A program made the position numbers and the translations under genes. Shown piece by piece: positions 48,066-60,200 of a stretch of 64,000 nt of DNA. Under the pieces are notes generated by a model that did not search any database, had not been told where the DNA came from, and was given only the letters and a program-made list of their open reading frames with translations. The DNA comes from Puffinus mauretanicus (Eukaryota; Chordata; Aves; Procellariiformes; Procellariidae), in NCBI GenBank assembly GCA_023333565.1, contig JAJKFH010003108.1, forward strand, positions 496,001 to 560,000, in the 5' to 3' direction. Every line of letters starts with the position of its first letter. The first letter of the stretch is position 1.

Positions 48066-50712
48066 CTGCAGAAGCGGGGGAAAAAAAAAAAAGACAGAGG
48101 GTTAAGCTTTCTTTCAGGATGTCTTATGTGTGGGTTTTATAGAGGCATACATTAAACACAATTACATATTTGACTGAATGCAGCCTGGGCATTAGCACTA
48201 AGTTCTGAATCCAAGCAGTCACACATCTGTAAGCTGGCTTTGGGGTTTGAAAGACACTTTAAATTGTGTCACTAACACTGTAGAGCAGAAGCTGTAAGAA
48301 TTTTCTTCACTGTACTTGATTCCTCCTTTCTCCCCAGTTTTCCCCTGCCTCTTTATGCATAAAACTATACAGGGATGAAAATGCAAAATGCTTTCTGAAT
48401 TTCAAAGATACTGAAGCAGTGCCTTACTGAACAATCAAACAAAAAATACTGTGCCTTAATGTCCATCTTTTTACCCTTTCTGAAGTCAAATCTTTGGCCA
48501 AAATACTTGACTTGTGATGATAAATCCTTCACCACTTCTGTAGCTAGATGTAATCCAGGTCTTGACAGAACTCTATCTTCTGCACAGAGATATCGCTGGA
48601 AACAGTGGGGGACATACTGTCTGAACAAAACTGCCTCTCTTTTTTTTTTTTTTTTTTTGGTACATGAAACCATGAACTAAGTGGAACTGAATCCTGTGAC
48701 ATACACTGTAATATACAACTCTAATAACAGTCTCTTTGGAGTTTTTCTGCTTAGGAAACAAACCTGCTGTCACAACACAAAAACCACACGAAGGTTTGGG
48801 GTTTCCACTTCCCTCCCCTTGGCCACAAGCTATATCGGTGTACTGTAGTTACCAACTGTGAGTAAACTGTGGGGGTTTTTTGTTTGTTTGTTTTAAACTG
48901 GCTACAGCTTAAATATATGCAGAAGACTAAACATAACATCCTACTACTGTATGTAAAGGTTGAAAATACTATTCAGTATCAAAACAGTTCCCCCTGGCTG
49001 CTGAAATAGTTAAGACTGTTTAGAAGGTAAAGTGAAAAGAAGGCAGCATTAACTCTTTAGCTGCTGTCTCACTCTCTATGAAACAAACATGATAATGTCA
49101 CACTCTGAAAAGCACTTATGTAGATAAAAGGGACTAGGCCATTACCAGTACCTTTTAAACTGACAGCTGTTTCTAACTGCACTCATGTCTTAGACATAAG
49201 CCCTCTCTTTCTCTTTAGCAATTTTTCAAAAACTAGTTTAAGAACTGAAACTTAAATACTATAAGGGGGTTTTTAATTTTTTTTGGGGGGGGTTGTTAGG
49301 TTTTTTTTTTTTTTTAGGTAGCACTTGAAACAATTGTAGAGCAAAACTATACTTTGTATTCTTTTAATGCAAGGCACATTCTTCCTGTCAAGCTCTCCAA
49401 AGTGATCATTCATGTTTACAACCTGGGATACAAAACATTTTTCTGGTTTTAAGCTCAGATGAATGCTAGGTGCGCGTTGGTAAGGAAAAAATACCAGTAT
49501 TAACAATACTTGTTCATCAAGGTGACAGATTTGCTTATATCAGACTGATAAGTAGAACTGTTTTGTGGCTTTAACCAGAAGACCTTTATGTATTAATACG
49601 TGATACAGATATAATGGAAGTGTAATTCCCTGTAAGTTAAAATACAGTAGCTTTTTTACAGTGACCAGGGAGACTAATCTGAAGAGTGGAGTTCAGGACA
49701 TAGTCAAATAAAACAGAAAATGCAGGATCTAATGGAAAACTATGATTCTGCACAAACAGGCATTAAATTACAGATTTATCTGTTAGGCAGTACACAACAA
49801 TCTGACAAATCACTGGAGCGTATGATGATGAAGCCAGCTTTGCTATGCATACTATGTAACTCGCCAGTAATTTGGTTTTTTCCCTTTTAAGGACCATAGC
49901 AATAGAGCTGAAAGCTACTTCTCAGCCTGGACAGGCTCTGATGGGCACTTCTGGCTTAATAACATGAAGTTGCACAGGGCTTTAAGGGAAGTTAACCACC
50001 ATCTAAGCACCCACTGAAAAGATGCTTTAGGGGGAAACTTATCCCGTTTTTGCCGTCAGGTGTTTTAAACTCCTTTAAGACGTTCATTGTTGCATCAGTT
50101 TTGTTTTTAAAGACCCTTTTCGGGAGCAGCCTGTAACCATCTTCGCCGGATTGCAAAGGCCGGCAGCCGCCGAGCCCTGGCTCTCCCAGGGGGGCAGTTA
50201 ATATCTCTGTGACCAGCCACAGCGCTTTCAGCCCCTGTAAGCCACACGTTTCTCTGCACCTCGCAATGCTCTCCATACACACACACACGCACACGCAAGC
50301 CCCCGGCTCCTCGGGGCCGGCGGGGAGCGCTGCGGCGGCTGCAGCCGGCGCCCTCAGGCAGCACCTGCCGCCCCCTGCGCCCTCCCGGCGGCGGCGGTCA
50401 GCCCCCGCCCGCCCCTCCCGCAGCACCCCCGCTCCGCTGCTGGTGGCCGCGGGAGACGCTCGCTGGCGTCCCCCGCGCGGTGGGACCCCGGCGGGGCGGG
50501 CTCCAGCTGCGGCGTGCGGAGCGCTGGCTCCGCCGCAGGCGAAGTTCTGAGGCAACCCCCCTCCCCCCCCGTCCCTTTGACCGTTATGGGCTTTTCCCCC
50601 TCGGTACCACCGAGCCGCCCCCCTGGGGCTCTGCCCCGCCGCGCGCCGTCCCCCGGTGTCCGCTCATGGCGGGTGGGGGTCACGACGGCAGCGACCGGCC
50701 CGACGCGCTTAC
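48066..50712 (-). other. Probable RASGEF1A first intron
   Basis: This lies between the candidate donor in the CpG island and the acceptor before 48065. Poly-T runs occur at about 48640-48658 and 49301-49315. Open frames at 49992-50555 (-) are not recognised as protein. Confidence 0.55.
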
Positions 50713-50862
50713 CCTCATTTTCCTGGGCGACGTGTACATACGCGGGGGCAGGGGCGGCAGCTCCGGCGGCCCCGCGGCTCTGACAGCTCTGCCCGCCCGT
50801 GGCGGAGCTGCCGCCCGCCCGGCGCGGCGCGCCCGGCCCCGCTCCCGCCGCCCGTGACGTCA
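50713..50862 (-). other. RASGEF1A: Probable RASGEF1A 5' exon (UTR, possibly with an upstream in-frame ATG)
   Basis: On the minus strand the sequence GAAAATGAGG|GTAAGC is a strong donor with its last exon base at 50713. The exon's 5' end is unknown and is set here only by the CRE. An ATG at 50739-50737 opens nine codons (MYTSPRKMR) that end exactly in phase 0 at the donor. They would splice onto Glu-Thr-Met-Pro-Gln-Thr and add 11 residues to the protein. Its context (C at -3, T at +4) is weak, so this may be leader only. Confidence 0.5.
50855..50862 (-). promoter_or_regulatory. CRE palindrome TGACGTCA in the RASGEF1A promoter island
   Basis: A full consensus CREB/ATF site about 140 bases upstream of the candidate first-exon donor, in CpG-dense, TATA-less sequence. 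Function is inferred from position. Confidence 0.6.
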
Positions 50863-51109
50863 GGGCCCAGCGCGGCGCCCTGTTGGCTGAGCGCGAGCGT
50901 GGCCGGTTCAAACGGAGCCGAGTCAACGGCGCGGGGGGCGCGTGCGTGGGGGAGGGGGCGCGCGCCGTGCCCGTGGGCGCGGGGGCGGCCGGGCTGGGCT
51001 GCGGCCGCCTGTGCCCCGCGAGGGGCTGTCGCCTCGTTCCTCTCAGCAGGTTGGGCTTGCGCTGGTCTGACCGCTGGCGTTTGGCTCAAAGGTACTTTTT
51101 TATTTTTTT

Positions 51110-51177
51110 GAAAGATGTGACTTTTCTGTTGGTTTTTTTTTTTGAAAGATGTGACTTTTCTGTTGTTTTTTTTTTTT
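51110..51177 (+). repeat. 34-bp tandem duplication at the island edge
   Basis: The unit gaaagatgtgacttttctgttg plus a T run occurs at 51110-51143 and 51144-51177. The copies differ only in the G/T boundary of the T tract. Confidence 0.9.
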
Positions 51178-53448
51178 CCTGCTTGGCTCGTTTTTGGGTT
51201 GGGGTTTTCTTCCCCAGAAAAATGTTCTTAAGCAACCCGAGTGCTTGTTTTTTATCCCCCAAGACTGCGTGGGGTTCTGAAAATTCCTCGCCCACGCGTG
51301 CCTTCCCGCCTACGGTGGGGAGGTCTCCCCAGTGCGGCGAGGGACCGCGGGATCCCCCTCCACCGGCAGCTCCCGCCCGTGGCCAAGCACAGCACCAAGC
51401 GGGCAGCTGGCGCGCCCGGCTCCCCACGGCTCGCGAGGGCCAGGCTCCTCACGCGGCGCGGCCTTGTGCGAGGCGTCGCGGCCCACGTGGCCCGAGAGGC
51501 TTGGGACGCGATTCTCCCTGCGAAGCTGTTTACGCCAGCACGCGTGGTAGCGCCCGCCGTAATTACTGCAGTGCTGAGGGATGCCGCCCAACCCTCCCTG
51601 CTAATAATTGTTTTTATTCTTCTTTATGCTAGAGTCGTTTCTCTTTTCAAATTGCCTGAGCCAGTCATCTGATAGTTCGGGGCTGGTCACAGGCTGTAGG
51701 GCTGGCGCTGGACCAGGCCCCATTGTTCCACGCACAGGCTTGGGTGCGTATCTAGAGTGTGACCTCCCACGGAAACGCTCAGTGGGTACATCCAGCCGCC
51801 CCACAAACTCCCTCACCTATACCCAGGGGCAACTGAGGGTTGCCACCTTTGCAGCCTTCCCCTACACAAACATATTTTTCCCATCCTGTTTCTCATTTTA
51901 CATGAATTGGGATGTTTTCGTATTTGCCCTATTGTCTCCAGGCATTCATTAATTTTATTTTTATTATTAAACTTATTTACTTAATGATGCTGTTTGAATA
52001 CGTAGCAGAAGGCTTCACTGGTTTTCACAGTGATTAATGTGGGAAAAGCCTTTTTGGAAGTAAGCATGCTAGGTAGGTGGGCAGGGCAAACGAATTTGGG
52101 AACATGCACATACTCAAGAGCGTAAGGAATATATTCACATTTGCTCACCATCTGAGGATAAGCACTGTCATCCATCCTAAACACACAAGAATTTTAAAAT
52201 TATTTGTAGCTACTCATCATCTTTACTGCTTGCCTACTAAATTTGTTCTTGGTTTCCAAATCTTAAGAGATCTGCTATGGAGTTTATTTTCCTTATTTAA
52301 AATGAGCTTTTTCTCTTAAATGACAACTTGAAAAGTCAGTCCTTTTCCTCCCTGCCAAGTCTGCTTTGCTCTTAGTCTCACTCATCTCTCACCGTACCGT
52401 AGCTGTACTCCACAACCCTTAGCACATGCGGGTGTTGTAGCAGATCTGTTACCTGTTTACTCTGAGGCTTTCCCCAGGTACAGCACGCTGCCTGCCTTGG
52501 ACACCACGGAAGTCCCAGGCCGCATGAGCTTTGAATCCAGCGGTCCGACCTGCTGCAGTATCACATTAGGGTGTTAGTGTGTAACGCCAGAGGAGGGTGA
52601 GGGACAAGTTTTGCCAAGTCTTATTCAAAGACCTTTAGGATCTTTATAAAAGGTTATGGAAAGCAGGAGGTAGGAATTCATAGGCTAACACTGTATAATA
52701 AATATGATAATATTTATTTCTGAAGGCTATGAACACCTTTTAATAACTCATCTAATATTTACAGCTAAGAACAACACCAGCAAGCCTGCAAATAAGTACG
52801 CACAAAAACAAGTATCAGATCTCATTCTGTTTCTGTGCTAATCTGTTTTCCCACCTTACTCAAACATTTGCTGAGACTTGTAGAAGTATACATCCATTAA
52901 TCTTAGCAAAACATACATAGTTAATTGAGCTCTAGTCATAGATTCAATCTGTTGTAAAAACAATCCCTGATCTTTTTGTTTATTTGGCTTTTGGGGGTTT
53001 TTTGACATCAGAAATTAGATGTGTCCTGTCATTGGAACTAAGAAATGTAGGAATTCAGAAATATTCTAATAGAATTAAGGAAAACTATACTAGCTAGGCA
53101 TGCTCTCTCTTCTCTGAGTCATGTATCTGTACTCTAGTCTATAGGCAAGGGCCTGTTATACCACTGCACAATAAGCACCATGAAGAGCACCTAGGGTTTC
53201 TATCAAGATTTGGAATAGCTGACAGACCATACTTCTTTCCCAGAATACAGATTGCATAGGAGCTGATTCTTGGCATAGTTGGATAAAATCCAAAGTAATA
53301 TATGTAGAGAAAAATAAGAGACTTATCCTGTTCTGTACAGTTCTTTATGTTGTGCTTATTGGCACCATATCAAAGTGTTTTTTCATACTCCTCCATTCTG
53401 CAATCCAGCAGATTCTGTTTAGATTTTTTTGTATGTATACGTAAAGTG

Positions 53449-53472
53449 GTGTGTGTGTGCGCGCGCGTATAT
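53449..53472. repeat. 24-bp alternating purine-pyrimidine tract (GT)n(GC)n(AT)n
   Basis: A strict purine-pyrimidine alternation from 53449 to 53472, including nine consecutive G/C bases (gcgcgcgcg) at its centre. This is the classical sequence type for left-handed Z-DNA. Confidence 0.85.
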
Positions 53473-53699
53473 TTCTTGTTTATATACATACCTATGTATG
53501 TGTATATAAACGTGGGGGTGCGTGTTAGAGAATGCAAGTTCAGGGAAGTGTATTTTTTTCCTTTTCTAGCATACAGGATGCTTAGTTTTGGGGGCACTGT
53601 ATTGTGTAGTCTTGCAATGTTGTTGGAAAGGTAGTTTTTATAAATCAGAGAAGCTGAAGACCTAAATTCAGCTCATATAGCGTGTAACAGATGAATCAT

Positions 53700-53755
53700 G
53701 TTATCCTTTTATTTCCATTTCTCCTTCTGTAAAGCGTGGATGATGACCTTTAGCT
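53700..53755 (+). repeat. Possible MIR-like SINE trace
   Basis: The stretch atttccatttctccttctgtaaagcgtggatgatgacc resembles the cctcagtttcctcatctgtaaaatgggga segment of the MIR core. Confidence 0.4.
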
Positions 53756-54149
53756 ATCTGTATTCTGAATGTTGAAATCTGTAGATACAGAAACTCTTTA
53801 AAGTCTAATTGTTTTTGTAGTTATGTAAGTTCTGTTCCTCAACAAATTGCTTGCATTTTGAAGACATTTTGATTAGGCATTGCCTCATGTTACTGGTGGG
53901 TGGACCCTAGAGCAAGTTTAATCAGCAGAGCCTGTACTTGTTCTGTAGCTTGTTTTTGAGGCAACACTGCTGTGGTTCAATCCAGCTGGTCAGAGGAGTA
54001 TCTCACTGCAGAGTGAGTCAGCAGCAGTCACGCCATGACTGTCTCAACCTTGAAAGTTGCTTCATCCTCTCTTATACTGGCTAACATCAGTATAACCTGT
54101 TCTATTATCTTATGATTAATGAACTGGATTGGTATTTGCAGTATTTGGT

Positions 54150-54235
54150 TTCTATTCCTGCTTCTGCTCCTGATTAAACAAATTGTTTAATCCCACTGTG
54201 CTTCAGTATTCATCTGTGAGATGTTGATAAGGATG
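54150..54235 (+). repeat. MIR-like SINE trace
   Basis: The order ctgcttctgctcc, caaattgtttaatcccactgtgcttcag, tattcatctgtgagatg and ttgataagg follows the MIR core (tgcc...caagtcacttaacctctctgtgcctcag...cctcatctgtaaaatggg). It is diverged, as expected for an ancient SINE in a bird. Confidence 0.5.
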
Positions 54236-57200
54236 TTTTCACACCGTTGCGCTTACTTTGTATGTTTTCATATTCGGACAGTAAGTTTTTGCTTTACTGT
54301 GTTTGAATACAATTTCCTAGTACAGTTATATCTCTTTTTAAGTGGAAAGTTGCTGGTCAATAACTTGGTAAAATTAAGGAATATTAGCAAAGAAAAATGG
54401 GTGAAAATGAAGGAGAAATTGATTTGAGAGTGAAGATTATAAAGTTAGATGTGAGAGTCGGGGAAGAAGAAACTTGAGGTTTTTCCACTGGTCTTAGAAA
54501 ACAGCATTTTGGAAACGACTTACTCAAATGTGCCTGTGTGTATGTTTAAAACATAACTGTACTTAAGAAAAGCAAGTAATTACAAATGTCATTAATGCTG
54601 ATCTGACGCTATAATAAAGTATAAAGGGACTCTCCTAGACATGCTGTTATTGTCAAGCTACTCAACGCACTTGGTCACCTTCTACACAGATCTGGTTATT
54701 ATTAACCTTTGGTTTCATTTAACAGAGTATGTCAACATGATTTAAAGCCCCAGCATCTGCAGTGAAGGAAGCAAAGAGGGACAAAAACAGAGGAGTCAGC
54801 ATGGAAAGTGGACTTAATTGTGTATGGCATTCTTCATAGTGTTGATTAAATAACAAAATGGGATCAAGTCTTCATCTGTCCATTCCCACCCTTTTATGTA
54901 CACAGTAGGATGAATATAGTACATCGCTTTGGTTTTTGAAGCACAACTGGGTTTAGTGCATAGCCTTGTTTCTTAATCTGAGGTTAAGTCTGAACTATTA
55001 CGCAGAGAGCTACGGGCCTTGAAAGTGGCCAGGGTATAGAGGGTCACTGTATTGCATGTTATATTCTGTTCCAGTAGTACATTATACCCACAGAGCAGTA
55101 TGATTCCAGAAACCGTTTTGTATGCCCATCACCTTTAAAAGTATAGTTATAGCAGTATATTCTGGTTCTTGCGTTTTGGAAGGCTTTAAGACATATAGCC
55201 TAATATTGTCATCTGGAACATATAAAAGAATGGTGAATTAAAAATGCACATTATATTCATGGTTTTTATTGACTGATGGCCTTGGTTATAGACTGAACCA
55301 TTTTATCTGGACCTGAAGTAAGGAAATGCCATTAAACTCCACAGTAACAATAGTGGCCTCAGATGGGGCTTTTGCATGGACACAAGCTAGTATGGACCAT
55401 TTGTAAGAATTTATAATTTAAGGAGTAGAATGTAGGTAGAGCTTCAAAGCCTCGGGCAAATGTCTTTAGGGAACATTAGGTTTTTGATCTTATTTGTAGG
55501 GCTGCACAGATGTTCAAGATTTCCTTGTTGCATACAAATTTTAAGATTCGAAAGCTGTTCTCAAACCACTTTTAGATGAATTTGATGATTTCTAAATTTC
55601 AGAGATTTGTGCTGCAGAATAACTTGATGGCACATTAATAACTTGGCAGCAGATGGGAGTGGGAGAAGAGAGTTTCAAATCGTGTTTCTGAACTGAGCAA
55701 AGCTTTTTAAGCTTGAGACTTCAGGTGAGGTTGAACCTGAGGCTCTCTGACCATCAATCTGTGGTTATTATTGACTGTGCCTTTGTTTCTTTCTCTGACC
55801 TGGGACACGATGAATCTTTCCACATAATAGTTTTGTCAGAGCCAATGAATGTTGTAGTTTGAAAATGGCATTTTCCATTTTTAAAATGTTTTGCTGAAGA
55901 GGTCTTGACCAGCTCTACCCCTGAGATATCCAGCAGTTTTCAGAGCAAACCAAGCTGAAAAATATAAGAACTTAAGATGTGGTTCATCGCTATGTCTGTT
56001 TTCAGTTCTACCTGAAAGGGAAAACTAGTTGTGAAAATTCAGGTACATATCTGTGGAGCAAACTATGTTTTCACTGGCATAAGGTCAGCCCTGTGACACC
56101 ATTGATGAGAATAATTGTTTGCTGAGCAGCGTGAAACGTGATTTTTCACTGATGCTCAGTACTGTAGCTCCCCCTTGGATTGAAAGGAAAGCTCTTCCCC
56201 AGGATTTAGAGAGGACATGGTGCTAATCCTCAGTTTTTTGTGCCTCTGCCAAAATAGAAGATTTAACATAATCTGACACAAGTTGCTTATGATACTGGTG
56301 TGTGGCTGTTAATTAGTGACTGAGATTTTAATAGTTATTTTGGCACAGCTGCCTGAAGAATTTCACTAGTAGTTAATTTGTTTCCTGATTTTCATAGATG
56401 CTCCAGTCGTGGAATTCTGTAGTTTTTACAATTATCTTGCCTGCTAATTGAGATTTAAGGTACATCCAGTTGGGAAACAACACTGTGATATATCATGGAT
56501 GTCCTTATTATAATCTTGATTAGTGTGGATGAATCAGCTTTGGTTTAAAAAAGAAAAAAAAAGGCAAATAAAAAGGGGTGATACTCCTCCTTTGAATCAA
56601 TGATGTAGCAGGAGAAACATCTTACAGGGATCTGAGGACCTCAGGTCATTTAAATGCATAGGAGAGCTAGTCAGAGGTGAATGAAAGAAAAAGATCTCAG
56701 AAAAAGATAGTTGGCTTAGCCTGCTCTGCTTGAAGGAGCTGCTACAACTTGTCATGCATAAATGACAATTTAGGCAATCAGGGTGTAGTTTAACAGCTGC
56801 TTCTACTATAGTTGTAGATTTGTTCCATTCTTATTCATGTTATAAGTTTTCTGGAGATGATGGAGTCTGCTCACCATTTCTCATGTCTTCTTTTCCAAGA
56901 AAGGGCAGAAAAAGCATAAAAAAAGCCGGTTTTAATGTTTGTGATTTGGTCTGATTTTGACTATAACATGGAAGAACAGATGTATGCCAATGTAATATCA
57001 CTCTTTTTATAATTTTATTTAGGGTCTTTTTAAGCTGAATATTTAAAAGCAACTGATATTCTATTTTAAATTGGGTTCAAGCTTGGGTTCAAGATGAAGG
57101 AATTCTGGTCTTATCCTAGCTAGTGTGTCCTTCACTTGCATATTCATCCTTGCTGCGACACCAGCTATTCCAAGAATGTGCCACCGTGCAGAAAGTGAGA

Positions 57201-60200
57201 ATCAATTATGCCAAGAAGGGAGCATGTACATACATCAGCAATTTGGTGCCCAGGGGAAGAAAAATCTGCATGTCTGCTGATGTCAATCTTCTTGATATGG
57301 TATTTTTGTAAATGCACGTGGGTTGCTATTTCTTTCAACAAAAAAGAAGTTTATTTTTAGTGGTATAAGCTTCGGGGCATCACAATTAGCAGATCAAAAT
57401 TGCCACTCTGACTAGTCAACCTTCTGTTTGCTTTAGCAGAAACTATAACAGCAACATTGTTAGCATTCCCACAGGTATTTTGGAAGATTCATTAAGATCA
57501 GTGATGGGATCAATTTCTTTTTTTTTTCCCGTCTTCAATCTCTTTGGTTTTACAAATTTTATTTTACAGCTGATGGTGAGAAATGCTGGGCTGATGAGCT
57601 CATTTGCAGTAACTCACTTGCAGCTGTACTAGTATACAAATTTCTATTAAACATGTGATGTATCTGTCTTACCTGAATTACTGCAAGTAATTCAGTTCCT
57701 GTACACATCTGTTGCTTGGATTCTTTTTGCTGACAGAGCCAAGAGGTTCAGCAGCAATTATTAGGGAAGTTTTAGAGTGGGCTAATACCTGCTTCAGTTT
57801 ACAGGGCAGTTAACTGTTGGTTTAATTCAAATGACTTTATTTGGAATAGAATCAAGGTATGATTAACAATATCTTGAGCAAAAGATATGGAGAAATATTG
57901 AGAAAATAAAGTTAAATATGGTTTAATTTTAGCAAGAAGTTGTCATCAAATTAAGTATTCAAAAATTAATTTATTTTTAAGAAAGCATTTTGATGAATAA
58001 CAAGCTAGTGAACAGATGGATGAGCCCCCGAGCCTGCTTAGAAATGTGTGTATAGATGAGACTATCAGCTACAATGTGTTTCAGCATAGTTTGAGCTATT
58101 TGGGAAGGACTTGCATTATCATATCATAGTGAATAAACAAATGTATATTGAGTTGATGCTGACTAGTACAGAATATAGGATATTGTCTCATATATATGGA
58201 TATTTATCCTATCTTATATATCCTAGAACACAGCCTCAGACTATCCAAGCATAAACTATTGAATATGAAACACTAAAATATGATGACCCTATATGGTCAG
58301 ATTTGCACTGGATTAAGCTGAGGACTAATCTGCAGGTGAACAAACCCCCTGTTATATATGCATAAATGTTGAACGTACCCGTATGCTAGTGAAATTAACT
58401 GAACAATTACTTAGTCTTCTGTTTCGCTAAAGCATCTTGACATAAATCAGTCAAAGAATTAGCATGACTGAGCTACTTTGGCCTAACCCTTTATGACAAT
58501 ATCTGTATAAGGAAATAAATGTGAGTGAGTTACAAATAAAAAAGACTTAGTGTCTTCCTGGAGTTTTTATTTTCCCTGTGCTCTGTATTGACCAAGTCAC
58601 AATTCAAATAACTGATCATGAAAAAACAATGTGCACCTTGAACTTGTTTGGCTTTGCCATTTAGGACTGGCACTCATCTGAAAGTTAGCTATATCATAGG
58701 ATACCAACTTTCAATAACTTCCATTTGAATATATTTTTTTCGGAACACTTAGTTATTTTGGTGTCAGTAGGATAATAATTATTGAATTTGTCATCCTTTT
58801 CTCTGCCTTTTTCAAGTTCATTGTGCCAATATTAAAGATCATTTAGGGAGGCTGCTTTATTATTTTACTTAAATGTTATAATTTATATTCTTCCCCCTGC
58901 TTCTCACCAGAAGAATCAAACAGTATAAAACAAATATAGTGAATTCAAGAGCCCTGTATGTTCTGATGTGTCTGGGTTTCAACCTTCCTGCTGCTGTTTG
59001 CCTTGCTCTAGTGGCATGAAACAGATGTCACGTCAGCTAGCAACTTCAAAGGGGATTCCCCAGGCATGAACATGTGGGAAACTTAAAGCTGATATTGGTT
59101 CCCAGGGGAAGCTTGTTCCTTCTGGTGCTCACTTGTGTTCCCCATCAGACTAGGTTCTTCGGTCTGCAAAAGCTGTGCATAGAATGGGCAGAGCCTGTTT
59201 TACTCTTAGCTCAGGTTTGCAGACTTTTTTTAAACTTATCCGTGTTTGTTTTTTTTTTAATTATTATTTTCATTTGTGCGGAGATGCCAAAGCTCCCTAA
59301 AATAAATAGTCATGTTGGTGAAAGATTTTTGGAACTAGAGCTCAGAAGTCTGTAACCTCTGTAGAATTCAAAGAGTGCTCCTGTGGTTGATGCTATTTTC
59401 CCTGTATTTCCTCCTTTACTAACTACCTTTTTTCTCCAGAGCTAGACAAGATAGAAATGGGTCCAGATTGTAGATATATGTGAGGAGAGAAGCTATAGAC
59501 GGATATAGGCTGGGTTTGTGAAACAGATAGCCACCTGTAAGAAATGGCTGCAATAAAACTAAATGTAATGAAGAATTATTAACTGGTGTTCATAAGAGTG
59601 GCCTCCACTTGTTCAAGAAAATATAGTCAACTCTGTTATTTAGTTTTCTCTCTGTAAACTTTCAAAACAAACTGGCATCGCTATACATGCAAAATGTAAA
59701 ATGTTCTGTAAAGCTCATGCTCATATATATATACACATATTTTACATAATAATTAAAGCATGTAACAACAACAAAAAAAATTAAATTACTTTGGATAGCA
59801 AGAGTGAAAGAGATTCCCCCCTTCCTCGGTGCTCGAATGTGTCCTGAACTGTTACACAGTTATCTACTGTCTGAGCAAGACTTGAGCTGGTGGTTTAAAA
59901 GTAAAAGCTTTCCATGTCATGGCAGATTTCCTGGGCAGTCTATTTATAATGCCTTTAACTTTCCTAATTATATGGGAGTTTTGATCCAGTAGTACTCTTA
60001 GATTTCTGTAAGATCTATATGCAGGAAAATAACTTCAAAGTGCCTTGCCTTCAAAGGCAGCCATTTAATAGTAATGACTTAGCAGTGTTGCAGTACTGAT
60101 TGATAATTTGAGAACGTTCACTGAAAATCAGATTTTTTTTCTTGTGTAGGAGACTAATTCCTTATGAGCATTTTATAATTTCCTCTTTTCTCATTAGCAG

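Larger units (their letters stand above)
50280..51060. promoter_or_regulatory. CpG island, presumed RASGEF1A promoter
   Basis: Very GC- and CpG-dense sequence at the 5' end of RASGEF1A, preceded by a short (CA)n at about 50276-50296. A second CpG-rich block lies at about 51285-51600. The long open frames on both strands here are a product of GC content. The island could also fire on the plus strand; ctcaaag|gtactt at about 51091 is a modest donor match. Confidence 0.75.

Noticed and set aside
50895..50912. GGTTCAAA resembling a tRNA B box
   Set aside because: There is no A box at the right distance and no cloverleaf. I found no tRNA anywhere in the window.
50799..51632. 277-residue open frame on the plus strand and several long minus frames in the same area
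   Set aside because: It lies in a CpG island where stop codons are rare, has low-complexity Ala/Arg/Gly/Pro composition, no domain, and runs across the 34-bp duplication and T tracts.
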